From a virus: a stretch of 39,635 nucleotides of DNA. Below the pieces are notes generated by a model. It was not told the origin of the DNA, made no database searches, and saw only the letters and a program-made list of their open reading frames with translations. This document shows positions 25,624-32,049 of this stretch, piece by piece. The stretch's first letter is position 1. Each line of letters opens with the position of its first letter. A program made the translations under genes and the position numbers. The DNA lies in the IMG/VR virus record IMGVR_UViG_3300010885_041816, positions 1 through 39,635 of that record. One strand, 5' to 3'.

Positions 25624-25631
25624 ATTGTCAA
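25602..25631 (-). promoter_or_regulatory. Putative late promoter for terminase and structural genes
   Basis: On the minus strand TTGACA (25631-25626) is followed after 18 bases by TATTTT (25607-25602). The -35 hexamer matches the sigma70 consensus exactly and the -10 four of six. Transcription would begin about 50 bases upstream of TerS. A short CCCC/GGGG stem followed by a T6 run lies just upstream (about 25631-25667, minus strand) and may stop early transcripts from the gene before. The dividing line between early and late genes falls here. Confidence 0.5.
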
Positions 25632-25667
25632 AAAACCCCTTGTGATCCCCCTTCTCAGCACGGGGAT

Positions 25668-26078
25668 TTATAGCCTTCTCATCGCATCTGACGCTCTTTG
25701 CCAGATCGGCCCGTATTCGACCATGCGGCAAATATCAGAAAGCCCTGCCATTTTTCGAGCTACCTCGATTTTCAGCGCCTCGTTTTCCGCCCGATGGTTC
25801 GCCGCTTCGGCTTTCAGCGCCTCGATTTCGCCCATTTTATCAACTCCCTCGTCAATGATTACGTCGCGCTGAAATTTGGCGGACACTGCCGCACCCTTCC
25901 ACCGCCTCACCTCTTCCGAGGTGATAGCAGCCCGCAACGTTTCAAGCGCCAGCCTTGCCCGCTCCTTGCCTTGCGTCGTGACGCTCCCCCAGGCCGGAGC
26001 CGTTAGGGTTGCCTCACGCATCAGTTGCCAAAGAGTTTCGGGAGTCATTTCGGGAGAAGCTGCAGTTTCGTTTTTCAT
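25668..26078 (-). CDS. Hypothetical coiled-coil protein
   Basis: This is a 136-residue protein. A helical N-terminal part (EMTPETLWQLMREATLTA) is followed by KERARLALETLRAAITSEEV, and then a coiled-coil region at about 82-110 with heptad-like KMGEIEALKAEAANHRAENE. It ends in a short globular tail. The ATG at 26078 overlaps the stop of the small relic gene upstream (ATGA). It is the last gene before the late promoter. I do not recognise its function. Confidence 0.7.
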   Translation of the reverse strand: MKNETAASPEMTPETLWQLMREATLTAPAWGSVTTQGKERARLALETLRAAITSEEVRRWKGAAVSAKFQRDVIIDEGVDKMGEIEALKAEAANHRAENEALKIEVARKMAGLSDICRMVEYGPIWQRASDAMRRL

Positions 26079-26245
26079 CGTTTTTTCAGTGTTTTTTCAG
26101 TGTTTTTGGTGTGTTGAGGATGGCACACCGACGCGTAAGGCCCGCGATACAAGCGAGCGTCCCTCTCCATGTCGTTGACATCGCAGCCCGCTAACGTCTT
26201 GTAAACGCTATCAGAACGGGCGAAAAGAACAGCGACCGGTGTCAT
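26075..26245 (-). CDS. Truncated relic of a common phage protein, 56 residues
   Basis: The ATG at 26245 overlaps the stop of the DnaC-like gene, and its TGA overlaps the ATG of the coiled-coil gene (ATGA at both ends). Residues 4-31 (VAVLFARSDSVYKTLAGCDV, then NDMERDA) match the opening of a phage protein family that I remember as longer, roughly 150 residues or more, and as continuing with a VVAHPPCRAWG motif. Here the sequence changes at that point to VCHPQHTKNTEKTLKKR and stops. The conserved core is missing, so the protein is probably inactive, yet the frame has stayed open and coupled. Family resemblance is from memory. Confidence 0.55.
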   Translation of the reverse strand: MTPVAVLFARSDSVYKTLAGCDVNDMERDARLYRGPYASVCHPQHTKNTEKTLKKR

Positions 26246-26949
26246 ACGGTGAACACCTCCGCAGAGCGCCTAAGCCGGTTAATGATCGGGTCCGCCCTGT
26301 CTTCTGTCATGTTCTGCCGCAGGTCGGAGCCTTTGCTATTCGCCGTCCAGAGAATCGGGCGCTCGTATCGCTCGCGAATCTCAAGGACGTGATAGAGATC
26401 GGTTTCCACGCGCTCTGTCAGCTTGGCTTTGCCTACGTCGTCCATCAGCAAGATTGCCGCATTCTCGCAACGCTCGCGGTAGGCTTTCCGCCGGTCCAAA
26501 TCGGCGCAGCAGTCGGCGAACTCAGTCGAAAGGGTGCAGAACACATCCCAGCCGGAAACGAACGCCCGCCGCGCTACTTCGTGAATCAGCATTGACTTGC
26601 CGCCATCAGAAGGCCCAACGAGGGCAATTCCAGCCCCGCTGGTAGCTTCCGGCGACCATGCCAATACGGAGACAGCGCAAGCCTTGCCGCGAGGCGGTAG
26701 GCGCTCGAAATCGAAACGGGCATAATTCGGGGGGCAAATCGACAACCAAGGATCGGTTGCCGCTTTCGGCTTGATCGGGTTGCCAACGCTATCCAGTCCG
26801 AGCTTTGCTTTCATCGCTGCCGTGCATTCGTCGGAGCAGCACTTCTGCACCAGTCGCCCGAACAGCGTCAGGCCATCGAAACCCTTGCCGCAATGGTGGC
26901 AAGTAGCCGGTTTGGTGGGGATCGTAGCGATGTCAGAAAGCGCGGTCAT
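26242..26949 (-). CDS. DnaC-like helicase loader (AAA+ ATPase)
   Basis: This is a 235-residue protein. The first 45 residues carry a four-cysteine zinc-binding pattern (CHHCGK ... CCSDEC). A Walker A motif, GPSDGGKS, lies at about residue 112 and Walker B ILLMDDVG at about 165-172, followed by a sensor region (ILWTANSKG) and an arginine near NRLRRSAEV at the end. This is the layout of DnaC/IstB-type loaders, which place the host replicative helicase on a melted origin. It overlaps the end of the DUF1376/O-like gene by 17 bases, a usual initiator-loader pair. Confidence 0.88.
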   Translation of the reverse strand: MTALSDIATIPTKPATCHHCGKGFDGLTLFGRLVQKCCSDECTAAMKAKLGLDSVGNPIKPKAATDPWLSICPPNYARFDFERLPPRGKACAVSVLAWSPEATSGAGIALVGPSDGGKSMLIHEVARRAFVSGWDVFCTLSTEFADCCADLDRRKAYRERCENAAILLMDDVGKAKLTERVETDLYHVLEIRERYERPILWTANSKGSDLRQNMTEDRADPIINRLRRSAEVFTV

Positions 26950-27721
26950 CGGTGGGCAATGGGTTGAATTTGCGAGCGCGGTCTAGTTCGCCTGTCCAGT
27001 TGTTCAGTAGGGTGAGCAGATCGCGCCGCCGGTAGTCTTGGGCCTTGGGAAGGGTGGCGTTGTAGTACCTGCCAAGCGTTGCCACATCGTCTGCCAGCAG
27101 ATCGCCGAGAGCCTTCCAGGAAGCTTGCTCTTTGGCGCTCCACGGCGTTGTGTCGCGGCGATTGAACCACGATCCAACAGCGGCTTGGAACTGCGTTGGC
27201 GTCCAGGTTTTCGGCTTCACAGCCTCGACAACCTCAAGTTTCAAAACCTCCCCATTCCCCTGGGGGTTAGGGGGTATATCTCCGTTAGGAGATATGGGTG
27301 AGTGGTGAGTGGTGAGTGGTGAGGAAGCCGTTAAGATGTCCGTCAAGATAGGTGTTGTAGAGTCTCTTGTAGAGTCTCTTGTAGAAGCTCTTGTAGAAGC
27401 TCTTGCGGCGTTCATTTTGGCTATCTTGTCGCGGCTCTTAGCGATCCTCTCGCGCTGCTCTTGTCGAACAACTTCAAGGCGTTTGTTGCGGCGCTGGCCA
27501 TCTTCGCAGACTCCGAACTTCTCCAAGAGAGCAGGCGTTACGCCCTTGCCGCCAAGGCGCTTGAGTGCTGCAACATCATCCGGCAACCCGTCATTCAGCC
27601 ACTGGTGGCACAGGAGCCGCAGAAAGGCTAGTTGCTCAGCGTCTGAAAGGATTGCCACGCCAGATAGCCACCGCTCAGGGTAGAAATCAAATGCAGGCGC
27701 GTCTTTTGTTGTGGTGCTCAT
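26933..27721 (-). CDS. Replication initiator, DUF1376/O-like
   Basis: This is a 262-residue protein. Residues about 10-55 (FDFYPERWLSGVAILSDAEQ, then LLCHQWLNDGLPDD) are the DUF1376 signature found at the N-terminus of many phage replication proteins and likely form a winged helix. Residues about 95-170 are a low-complexity linker with four ASTR/DSTR units and a Pro/Asn-rich part. The C-terminal region (TWTPTQFQAAVGSWFNRRDT, then LLTLLNNWTGELDRAR) resembles the helicase- or loader-contacting parts of O-like proteins. The gene is directly upstream of the loader. The DNA under the linker has repeats resembling an origin (see the separate entry). Confidence 0.8.
   Translation of the reverse strand: MSTTTKDAPAFDFYPERWLSGVAILSDAEQLAFLRLLCHQWLNDGLPDDVAALKRLGGKGVTPALLEKFGVCEDGQRRNKRLEVVRQEQRERIAKSRDKIAKMNAARASTRASTRDSTRDSTTPILTDILTASSPLTTHHSPISPNGDIPPNPQGNGEVLKLEVVEAVKPKTWTPTQFQAAVGSWFNRRDTTPWSAKEQASWKALGDLLADDVATLGRYYNATLPKAQDYRRRDLLTLLNNWTGELDRARKFNPLPTDDRAF
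27270..27408. repeat. Repeat cluster inside initiator gene, putative replication origin
   Basis: Three kinds of repeat lie together. Four 12-bp units occur at 27361-27408 (AGTCTCTTGTAG twice, AAGCTCTTGTAG, AAGCTCTTGCGG). Three 7-bp units (GTGAGTG) run from 27298 to 27318 with a partial fourth. An 8-bp perfect hairpin, ATATCTCC-GTTA-GGAGATAT, lies at 27276-27295. In lambda-type phages the origin is formed by iterons within the linker-coding part of the O gene. Position, number and neighbour genes match this, so an origin is inferred. Confidence 0.5.
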
Positions 27722-27722
27722 A

Positions 27723-27956
27723 TCAAATCAATCCCCTCTCTCTTGCCCATTCTGCCATAGCTGGCATTACCTCATCCGGTTGGCGCTTTGATATGTGCTC
27801 ATCAGCGCAAGGCGGGCACCATGCCTGACGGTCGCTGTCAACGGTAATGCAGCGGATGAATTGCGGGTGCATCGGGCGTCCGCACTTCGCGCATCTGCAA
27901 GACCCTGGCGGGTGTGCAACAAGGCAAGCTGGGCAGGTTTCTGTCTCTGCGCTCAC
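27723..27956 (-). CDS. Small zinc-ribbon protein
   Basis: This is a 77-residue protein that starts at GTG 27956, whose GTGA overlaps the stop of the methyltransferase gene. It has a treble of cysteine pairs: CPAC (about 8-11), CRCAKCG (about 20-26) and CPPC (about 47-50) followed by ADEH. This suggests two zinc sites of the ribbon type. The C-terminal 25 residues are helical. It may bind DNA or a protein partner in the replication block. A longer frame to 28031 would lie inside the methyltransferase gene and is rejected. Confidence 0.65.
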   Translation of the reverse strand: MSAETETCPACLVAHPPGSCRCAKCGRPMHPQFIRCITVDSDRQAWCPPCADEHISKRQPDEVMPAMAEWARERGLI

Positions 27957-29110
27957 GCCGCCTCCTTTCGGCTCAGCGCTGCCATGTCGAACAGCGTAGG
28001 CGCTCCATGCTCCTGCTCCATCTGCTCGCAATATCCGACGGCTGCTTTCCAGTAGTCGTGATTCAACTCGGTCATCAGAGCGTGACGGCCCATCTTGAGC
28101 GCTTGATACGGGACCGAGCCAATGCCGCCGAAGGGATCAAAAACCAGCTCGCCGGGATTCGTGTAGCGGGTGACAAGACGCTTGATGACGTCCAGTTGCA
28201 GCGGGCAAACGTGCATCTCCTCGTTGCGCCGGGACTGGTGAGAATTCAAGGTCACCATGCGGTTGATGTCCGTCCAAATGTCAGCATTGCGGCTCACGGC
28301 CGGAAACAGCATGAAGCTCGACGGAAGCTTGCCCTTGTCTTCCAGAGCCTTCGCAAGCTTCGCGTGTTCTTCGTGCGAATAGCCACCCTTGAGGCTGTAC
28401 GCAATCCACAGGCGCTTGATGTCTTCAAGCGACATGTTTTGCATGATTTCAGGATCCGGCAGACGGTCACCGTTAGAGCGCCACAGGCCAGCCGCATCAA
28501 GCTGCCAATCGGCCCGCGTGTATTCTTCCTTGGATTTCACAACCGGCTTGTCAGCGTAGGCGTTTGTCAGGTCCGTTGGCAGCTTGCGGAAGATGAGCAC
28601 ATACTCAGGCATCCCCGCGCCCATCTTCGTGCCGTCCTTGGCGTTCTCCGACCAGCCCAGGCGGTAAGTCTGGTTGTTCTCCCGCACAACGTCAGTGTCG
28701 ATGGTAATTCGCGCCATAAATACGAAGCCGTTGCGCAGGAAGCATGCTGTCGTCTTGTCGCTGAACGGAGACACCGTAGCGCTTGCGTGGCCAGTGACAT
28801 TGCCGAACAGAATACGATCCTTGACGTGAATGGCAGCAATGCGCCCAGGCCTGAGGATGCGGAGCAGCTGGGGAACAAGGAAATCCATCTGCGCAAAGAA
28901 AGCGTCGTCGTCTTTGTTGTGCCCAAAGTCGTTGATGCTCGGGCTGTACTCGTACTGATTGCCAAACGGAATCGAGGTGCAGATTAGATCGACGCTGTTT
29001 TCTGGCATGATCGAAGTCTCCAGAACGCAGTCGTTGTGAATGCATTCGAATGTCCTGCTCTTGACCGCGCTGCGAGCGGTCCCGTCGTTGAGTGTGCGTG
29101 TGAGTTCCAT
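27953..29110 (-). CDS. Beta-class DNA methyltransferase (N4/N6 amino-methylase)
   Basis: This is a 385-residue protein. The catalytic motif IV lies near the N-terminus (DLICTSIPFGNQYEY, about 40-54) and the AdoMet-binding motif I near the C-terminus (DPFGGIGSVP, about 323-332), the order of beta-class amino-methylases. The usual S/D-P-P-Y is replaced by S-I-P-F; similar proteins with this variant occur in phages to my memory. The middle (MEGAGMPEYVLIFRKL-like segment near 170) would be the target-recognition part. It follows the helicase gene by four bases and has no restriction nuclease partner, so it is likely an orphan that protects or marks phage DNA. Its substrate sequence is unknown. 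Confidence 0.8.
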   Translation of the reverse strand: MELTRTLNDGTARSAVKSRTFECIHNDCVLETSIMPENSVDLICTSIPFGNQYEYSPSINDFGHNKDDDAFFAQMDFLVPQLLRILRPGRIAAIHVKDRILFGNVTGHASATVSPFSDKTTACFLRNGFVFMARITIDTDVVRENNQTYRLGWSENAKDGTKMGAGMPEYVLIFRKLPTDLTNAYADKPVVKSKEEYTRADWQLDAAGLWRSNGDRLPDPEIMQNMSLEDIKRLWIAYSLKGGYSHEEHAKLAKALEDKGKLPSSFMLFPAVSRNADIWTDINRMVTLNSHQSRRNEEMHVCPLQLDVIKRLVTRYTNPGELVFDPFGGIGSVPYQALKMGRHALMTELNHDYWKAAVGYCEQMEQEHGAPTLFDMAALSRKEAA

Positions 29111-29114
29111 GATA

Positions 29115-30485
29115 TTATTTGATGATGAGCTTGTGTTGTTTGAGAAGCGCCCTCATGCGCTCCATCAGTTCCTTGTGGCGCTGCCACTTCGCCTTGAGTT
29201 CTGCCACGATTGAATCTTCGCTATCGAGGTGGACGATATGAATGTGAACCCGCTCCTTTTGTTGGAATCGGTGAATACGGTGAATAGCCTGAATGAAGTC
29301 GTTGAACTTGTAGCCCACGCCCAAAAAGATCGCGTCTGAGCAGTGACGTTGAAAGTTACAGCCGCTCCCGGCGATAATGGGCTTCGTTGCCAAGATGCGA
29401 TATTCACCACGCGAGAAGCCTAGAATGAGATCTTCGCGCACCTCCAAATCTTGCGAGCCATAGACCGTCTTCGCGATGGGAAACACATCTTCGATAGCCT
29501 CGCGCTCGCGCTCCAGATCGTGCCAGATGAGCCAGTGACGGTGCTCGCTGTGGCCGTCGATAATCTCTTGAGCTTTGGCAACTCGCAGCGTGATCGACTC
29601 CCGCTTGATTTCCGCAGACTCACGAAGGCCCTGCGCGTCGTCGCGGAGGAGTTGAGCTTGGCCCCAAGAGTCAGTTTGTGCCCATGCCTTTCGTTGATCG
29701 GTTTCGACACGGTGCCAATGCACCTCCATTTCTGGCAGGTCGTAGCCCTCGTCAGAATAGCCGAGGTCAGATGGCCGTGTGATGAAGCAGGCCCAGGAAT
29801 GCACCCAGTTCCAGAACTGCTCTTCCATGTGTGGATACAACGTCAGGTTGCCAGCCTGCGAGCTGTCGCGTTGAAAGAATCGAGTCAGCGCCTCGCCGCT
29901 GTCCATCACGCCAAGGAATGCGGCGTAGTGAATCAACTCCTTGTACCTGTTAGGCGATGGAGTCGCGGTGAACACGTAGCGGTAAGGCACCGACTTGAAC
30001 AATCCCAGGAACGTCTGATAAGTCTTTGAGCCAAACGAGCGAAGAACAGAAGCCTCATCGAGCCCAGCGCCAGCGAACAACGACAGATCAATCTTGCCAT
30101 CGCGCACGCTCTCATAGTTGGTGCAGAAGATGCGACCGGCGATGTTATTCACCTCTTCCGAGGTGCGGACAAAGTGAACAGGGAAGCCCATCGCAGGCCC
30201 ATCGTTTTGCGTGAACTCTTGCCGTACACCAAGCGGGCACACGATAAGGAACTTGCCGCCCGTCTGAGTCGCGATCCACCATGCAATTTGAAGGTGCATC
30301 CGAGTCTTGCCCAGACCGAACTGAGCGAACACAGCGCGACGACCGCCAAGGCAAGCCCAGCGTGATATGTCGCGTTGATGCGGAAAGAGCGACGGATGAA
30401 AATCAGACGGAGGATCAAAGCCTGCGCGTTCAGCTGTCGGTATCTTTGCGCGGAGTAGCTGGAGATAGTTGTTTTGAATGGTCAT
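29115..30485 (-). CDS. Superfamily 2 helicase
   Basis: This is a 456-residue protein with motif I FGLGKT at about residues 55-61, a DEAS motif II (GLDEAS, about 140-146), motif III TATPSPN at about 172-178 and motif VI-like QAIHRIHRFQQ at about 397-407. This is the two-domain SNF2/SF2 layout. Such helicases are frequent in phage recombination and replication blocks next to a VRR-NUC nuclease, where they are thought to remodel forks or translocate on duplex DNA. The gene sits directly upstream of a methyltransferase with four bases between them. Confidence 0.85.
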   Translation of the reverse strand: MTIQNNYLQLLRAKIPTAERAGFDPPSDFHPSLFPHQRDISRWACLGGRRAVFAQFGLGKTRMHLQIAWWIATQTGGKFLIVCPLGVRQEFTQNDGPAMGFPVHFVRTSEEVNNIAGRIFCTNYESVRDGKIDLSLFAGAGLDEASVLRSFGSKTYQTFLGLFKSVPYRYVFTATPSPNRYKELIHYAAFLGVMDSGEALTRFFQRDSSQAGNLTLYPHMEEQFWNWVHSWACFITRPSDLGYSDEGYDLPEMEVHWHRVETDQRKAWAQTDSWGQAQLLRDDAQGLRESAEIKRESITLRVAKAQEIIDGHSEHRHWLIWHDLEREREAIEDVFPIAKTVYGSQDLEVREDLILGFSRGEYRILATKPIIAGSGCNFQRHCSDAIFLGVGYKFNDFIQAIHRIHRFQQKERVHIHIVHLDSEDSIVAELKAKWQRHKELMERMRALLKQHKLIIK

Positions 30486-30488
30486 AAA

Positions 30489-30791
30489 TCAGATTGCTTG
30501 TCTTTGTTGTGCTTTCTTCCGCTGGTGATGCACGGCCATGCGCGAGACTCTGAGCGCGTCGGCAATAGCTTGATTGCTCAGACTCCAGTCCACCGCCGCC
30601 CACTTCTCAGCGTTCTCTTTCTTGCCCCCCCTGCGATTGGCCTTGCAAATGTGCCTTGCGCGTTCATGTGCCGCGCATTCCTTGCACATCGAGTTGGTCT
30701 CAAGCGGTCGCTTTGGATGCCTGTAGCAATGGCCGGAAGCTATGCGGCGATGATAGCGGGCTATTCGTGATTCTCTTGATTCGATTCCCAT
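30489..30791 (-). CDS. Zinc-finger plus helix-turn-helix protein
   Basis: This is a 100-residue protein. Residues about 21-48 hold CYRHPKR and CKECAAHERARHICKA, a possible Cys/His zinc site. Residues about 69-93 (WSLSNQAIADALRVSRMAV) form a helix-turn-helix of the homeodomain-like or sigma-4-like kind. It is therefore a DNA-binding protein. Its start is three bases after the stop of a small zinc ribbon gene, and its stop is three bases before the helicase ATG. It may act as a regulator of the early block or a replication accessory factor. Confidence 0.65.
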   Translation of the reverse strand: MGIESRESRIARYHRRIASGHCYRHPKRPLETNSMCKECAAHERARHICKANRRGGKKENAEKWAAVDWSLSNQAIADALRVSRMAVHHQRKKAQQRQAI

Positions 30792-30794
30792 GGC

Positions 30795-30941
30795 TCACTG
30801 TGGTTCGTGTTTAGGGTCAATGTCACCTTCACAGCGCAAGCACTGCCAGCGATGCGCAGTCCACGGAATGGAGACTTCCAGCAAATGCCCGCCGCAGTGC
30901 TCGCACGTTGGCGACGGTTCAAATTCAGGCTCTCGCTCCAT
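30795..30941 (-). CDS. 48-residue zinc ribbon protein
   Basis: The start ATG at 30941 overlaps the end of the VRR-NUC gene by 17 bases. The protein contains CEHCGG (about 13-18) and CLRCEG (about 34-39), a compact four-cysteine ribbon separated by a short strand pair. Size and position, between two other nucleic-acid-linked genes, suggest a small accessory factor. A longer frame exists but would extend into the nuclease gene. Confidence 0.6.
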   Translation of the reverse strand: MEREPEFEPSPTCEHCGGHLLEVSIPWTAHRWQCLRCEGDIDPKHEPQ

Positions 30942-31332
30942 AGAATTCTGTGATTGCTTGGATTGATTCGGCCAATGTCCGAGCGATAACCACACGATGG
31001 CCGCAGTGATAAAGATCCTCGTGCAACTCGGCTTGTACCTCGCTCACTTTGCCGCTCGTTCCGTTCTTGAGTTCCAGCCACAGGACAGCGCCGCCAGGGC
31101 CACAGAATACGAGGTCAGGAGCGCCAGGGAGAACACCCTCAGCCTTGAGCCTTGCGCCTTGGATCAAGTCACGCCCGCCGCCGTTAGGGATAGCAAAGAA
31201 CGGGCCTTTGATAACAGCCTTGCCGATGCCTTTGCACCAGTTCACCAAAGCCCGTTGAAGGCAGTGTTCATTCTTCGCAGGTTTCGCCGCATGGCACTTC
31301 TGGAATTGCTTTGCGCTGAATCGTGTTTTCAT
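30925..31332 (-). CDS. VRR-NUC domain nuclease
   Basis: This is a 135-residue protein that is nearly all VRR-NUC domain, a PD-(D/E)XK nuclease type. Landmarks are an N-terminal helix (NEHCLQRALVNWCKG), FFAIPNGGGRDLIQGA (about 46-61), LKAEGVLPGAPDLVF (about 63-77, with the catalytic Asp), and LWLELKNGTSGKVSEVQ (about 85-101, with the E-x-K pair). Free-standing VRR-NUC proteins in phages are proposed to act on branched DNA together with an SF2 helicase, which is encoded nearby. The ATG at 31332 overlaps the upstream stop (ATGA). Confidence 0.88.
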   Translation of the reverse strand: MKTRFSAKQFQKCHAAKPAKNEHCLQRALVNWCKGIGKAVIKGPFFAIPNGGGRDLIQGARLKAEGVLPGAPDLVFCGPGGAVLWLELKNGTSGKVSEVQAELHEDLYHCGHRVVIARTLAESIQAITEFYGARA

Positions 31333-31682
31333 ACGTCATCCATCCATTTCATTGTTTTACCGTCGTTCGACATCGCCCATTTACCCCGAGGCTTCTGTGC
31401 AATGCCGTTCAAAGCTGTTTGCGGATCTTCATTCCATAGCTTCCAATTGCGTTTTAGAGCCAGAGCAAAAATAGCCTCGTCTTCGGTCTCTCCACAGGCG
31501 AAGAAATGCGCGTCAGGCCATTCTAAATGATTGTCCACATACTCTAGCGGATCAATCCCACAATGGGCAAACCATGGGCCATCATCAAGTCCTTGCCTGT
31601 AGCAAGTCCCGACTGAATGAGCTTTAAGCCACGTTAGCTTAGGCGACAGAACTTTGGGAATATCAAACAATAGATCGTTCAT
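31329..31682 (-). CDS. Hypothetical early protein
   Basis: This is a 117-residue protein with Trp-rich segments (LTWLKAHSVGTCYRQGLDDG; DDGPWFAHCGIDPLEYVDNH) and an acidic middle (CGETEDEAIFALALKRN). It has no signal or membrane segment. Its ATG overlaps the stop of the mini-HNH gene and its stop overlaps the VRR-NUC ATG, both ATGA. It looks like a folded accessory protein of the recombination block. I do not recognise the family. Confidence 0.7.
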   Translation of the reverse strand: MNDLLFDIPKVLSPKLTWLKAHSVGTCYRQGLDDGPWFAHCGIDPLEYVDNHLEWPDAHFFACGETEDEAIFALALKRNWKLWNEDPQTALNGIAQKPRGKWAMSNDGKTMKWMDDV

Positions 31683-31855
31683 ACCTTGGCCCTCGCTTTC
31701 CGTTGCATTTTCCGAGCTTGATTTTCCTTGGGACTAACGACCTCGATATGCGCCGGATTCACGCACATGGAGAAGTTGCAGGTGTGATCGCGATGGCACC
31801 CAGGCGGACAGACCTTGCCGCCCAGAGCTTCGGCATCGTGAACGGTGAAGGTCAT
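31679..31855 (-). CDS. Mini HNH-like protein (C-terminal half only)
   Basis: This is a 58-residue protein. Residues about 16-47 (CPPGCHRDHTCNFSMCVNPA, then HIEVVSPKENQ) correspond to the second half of phage HNH homing-type nucleases, in which HxCxNxxCVNPxHLxxxTxxEN forms the beta-beta-alpha metal site. The part normally found before it is absent, and only 15 residues precede the first cysteine. Both ends have ATGA overlaps with neighbours. It could be an inactive relic or a minimal nicking or DNA-binding protein. Confidence 0.6.
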   Translation of the reverse strand: MTFTVHDAEALGGKVCPPGCHRDHTCNFSMCVNPAHIEVVSPKENQARKMQRKARAKV

Positions 31856-32049
31856 TGAGCAACCTCCTCATATTTCTCTTCCCAACCGCACTTGGGGCAA
31901 AAATTACGCAGTGAAGTACATGATGAACATGGTGCAACTAAGTGACAGTGACAATTCTCGGCTGGGTGACTATCAATGATGCCATCGCATCCTTCTCGGT
32001 TGCAAATATCCCCCTCAAAATATCCAGAAATAACAACTATTGAAATCAT
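31852..32049 (-). CDS. Cysteine/histidine-rich miniprotein
   Basis: This is a 65-residue protein with nine cysteines and four histidine-like ligands: CNREGCDG, then HPAENCHCHL, then CSSCTSLRNFCPKCG. This suggests at least two zinc sites, the last being a ribbon. The N-terminal part (ISIVVISGYFEGDIC) is beta-stranded. ATGA overlaps join it to the nuclease gene upstream and the mini-HNH gene downstream. It may be a metal-binding adaptor. No named family was recognised. Confidence 0.6.
   Translation of the reverse strand: MISIVVISGYFEGDICNREGCDGIIDSHPAENCHCHLVAPCSSCTSLRNFCPKCGWEEKYEEVAQ

Noticed and set aside
27914-28987. A 357-codon open frame on the plus strand
   Set aside because: It lies wholly opposite the methyltransferase gene, whose motifs are clear. 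The plus-strand translation has no recognisable domain and an Arg/His-rich composition typical of antisense frames.
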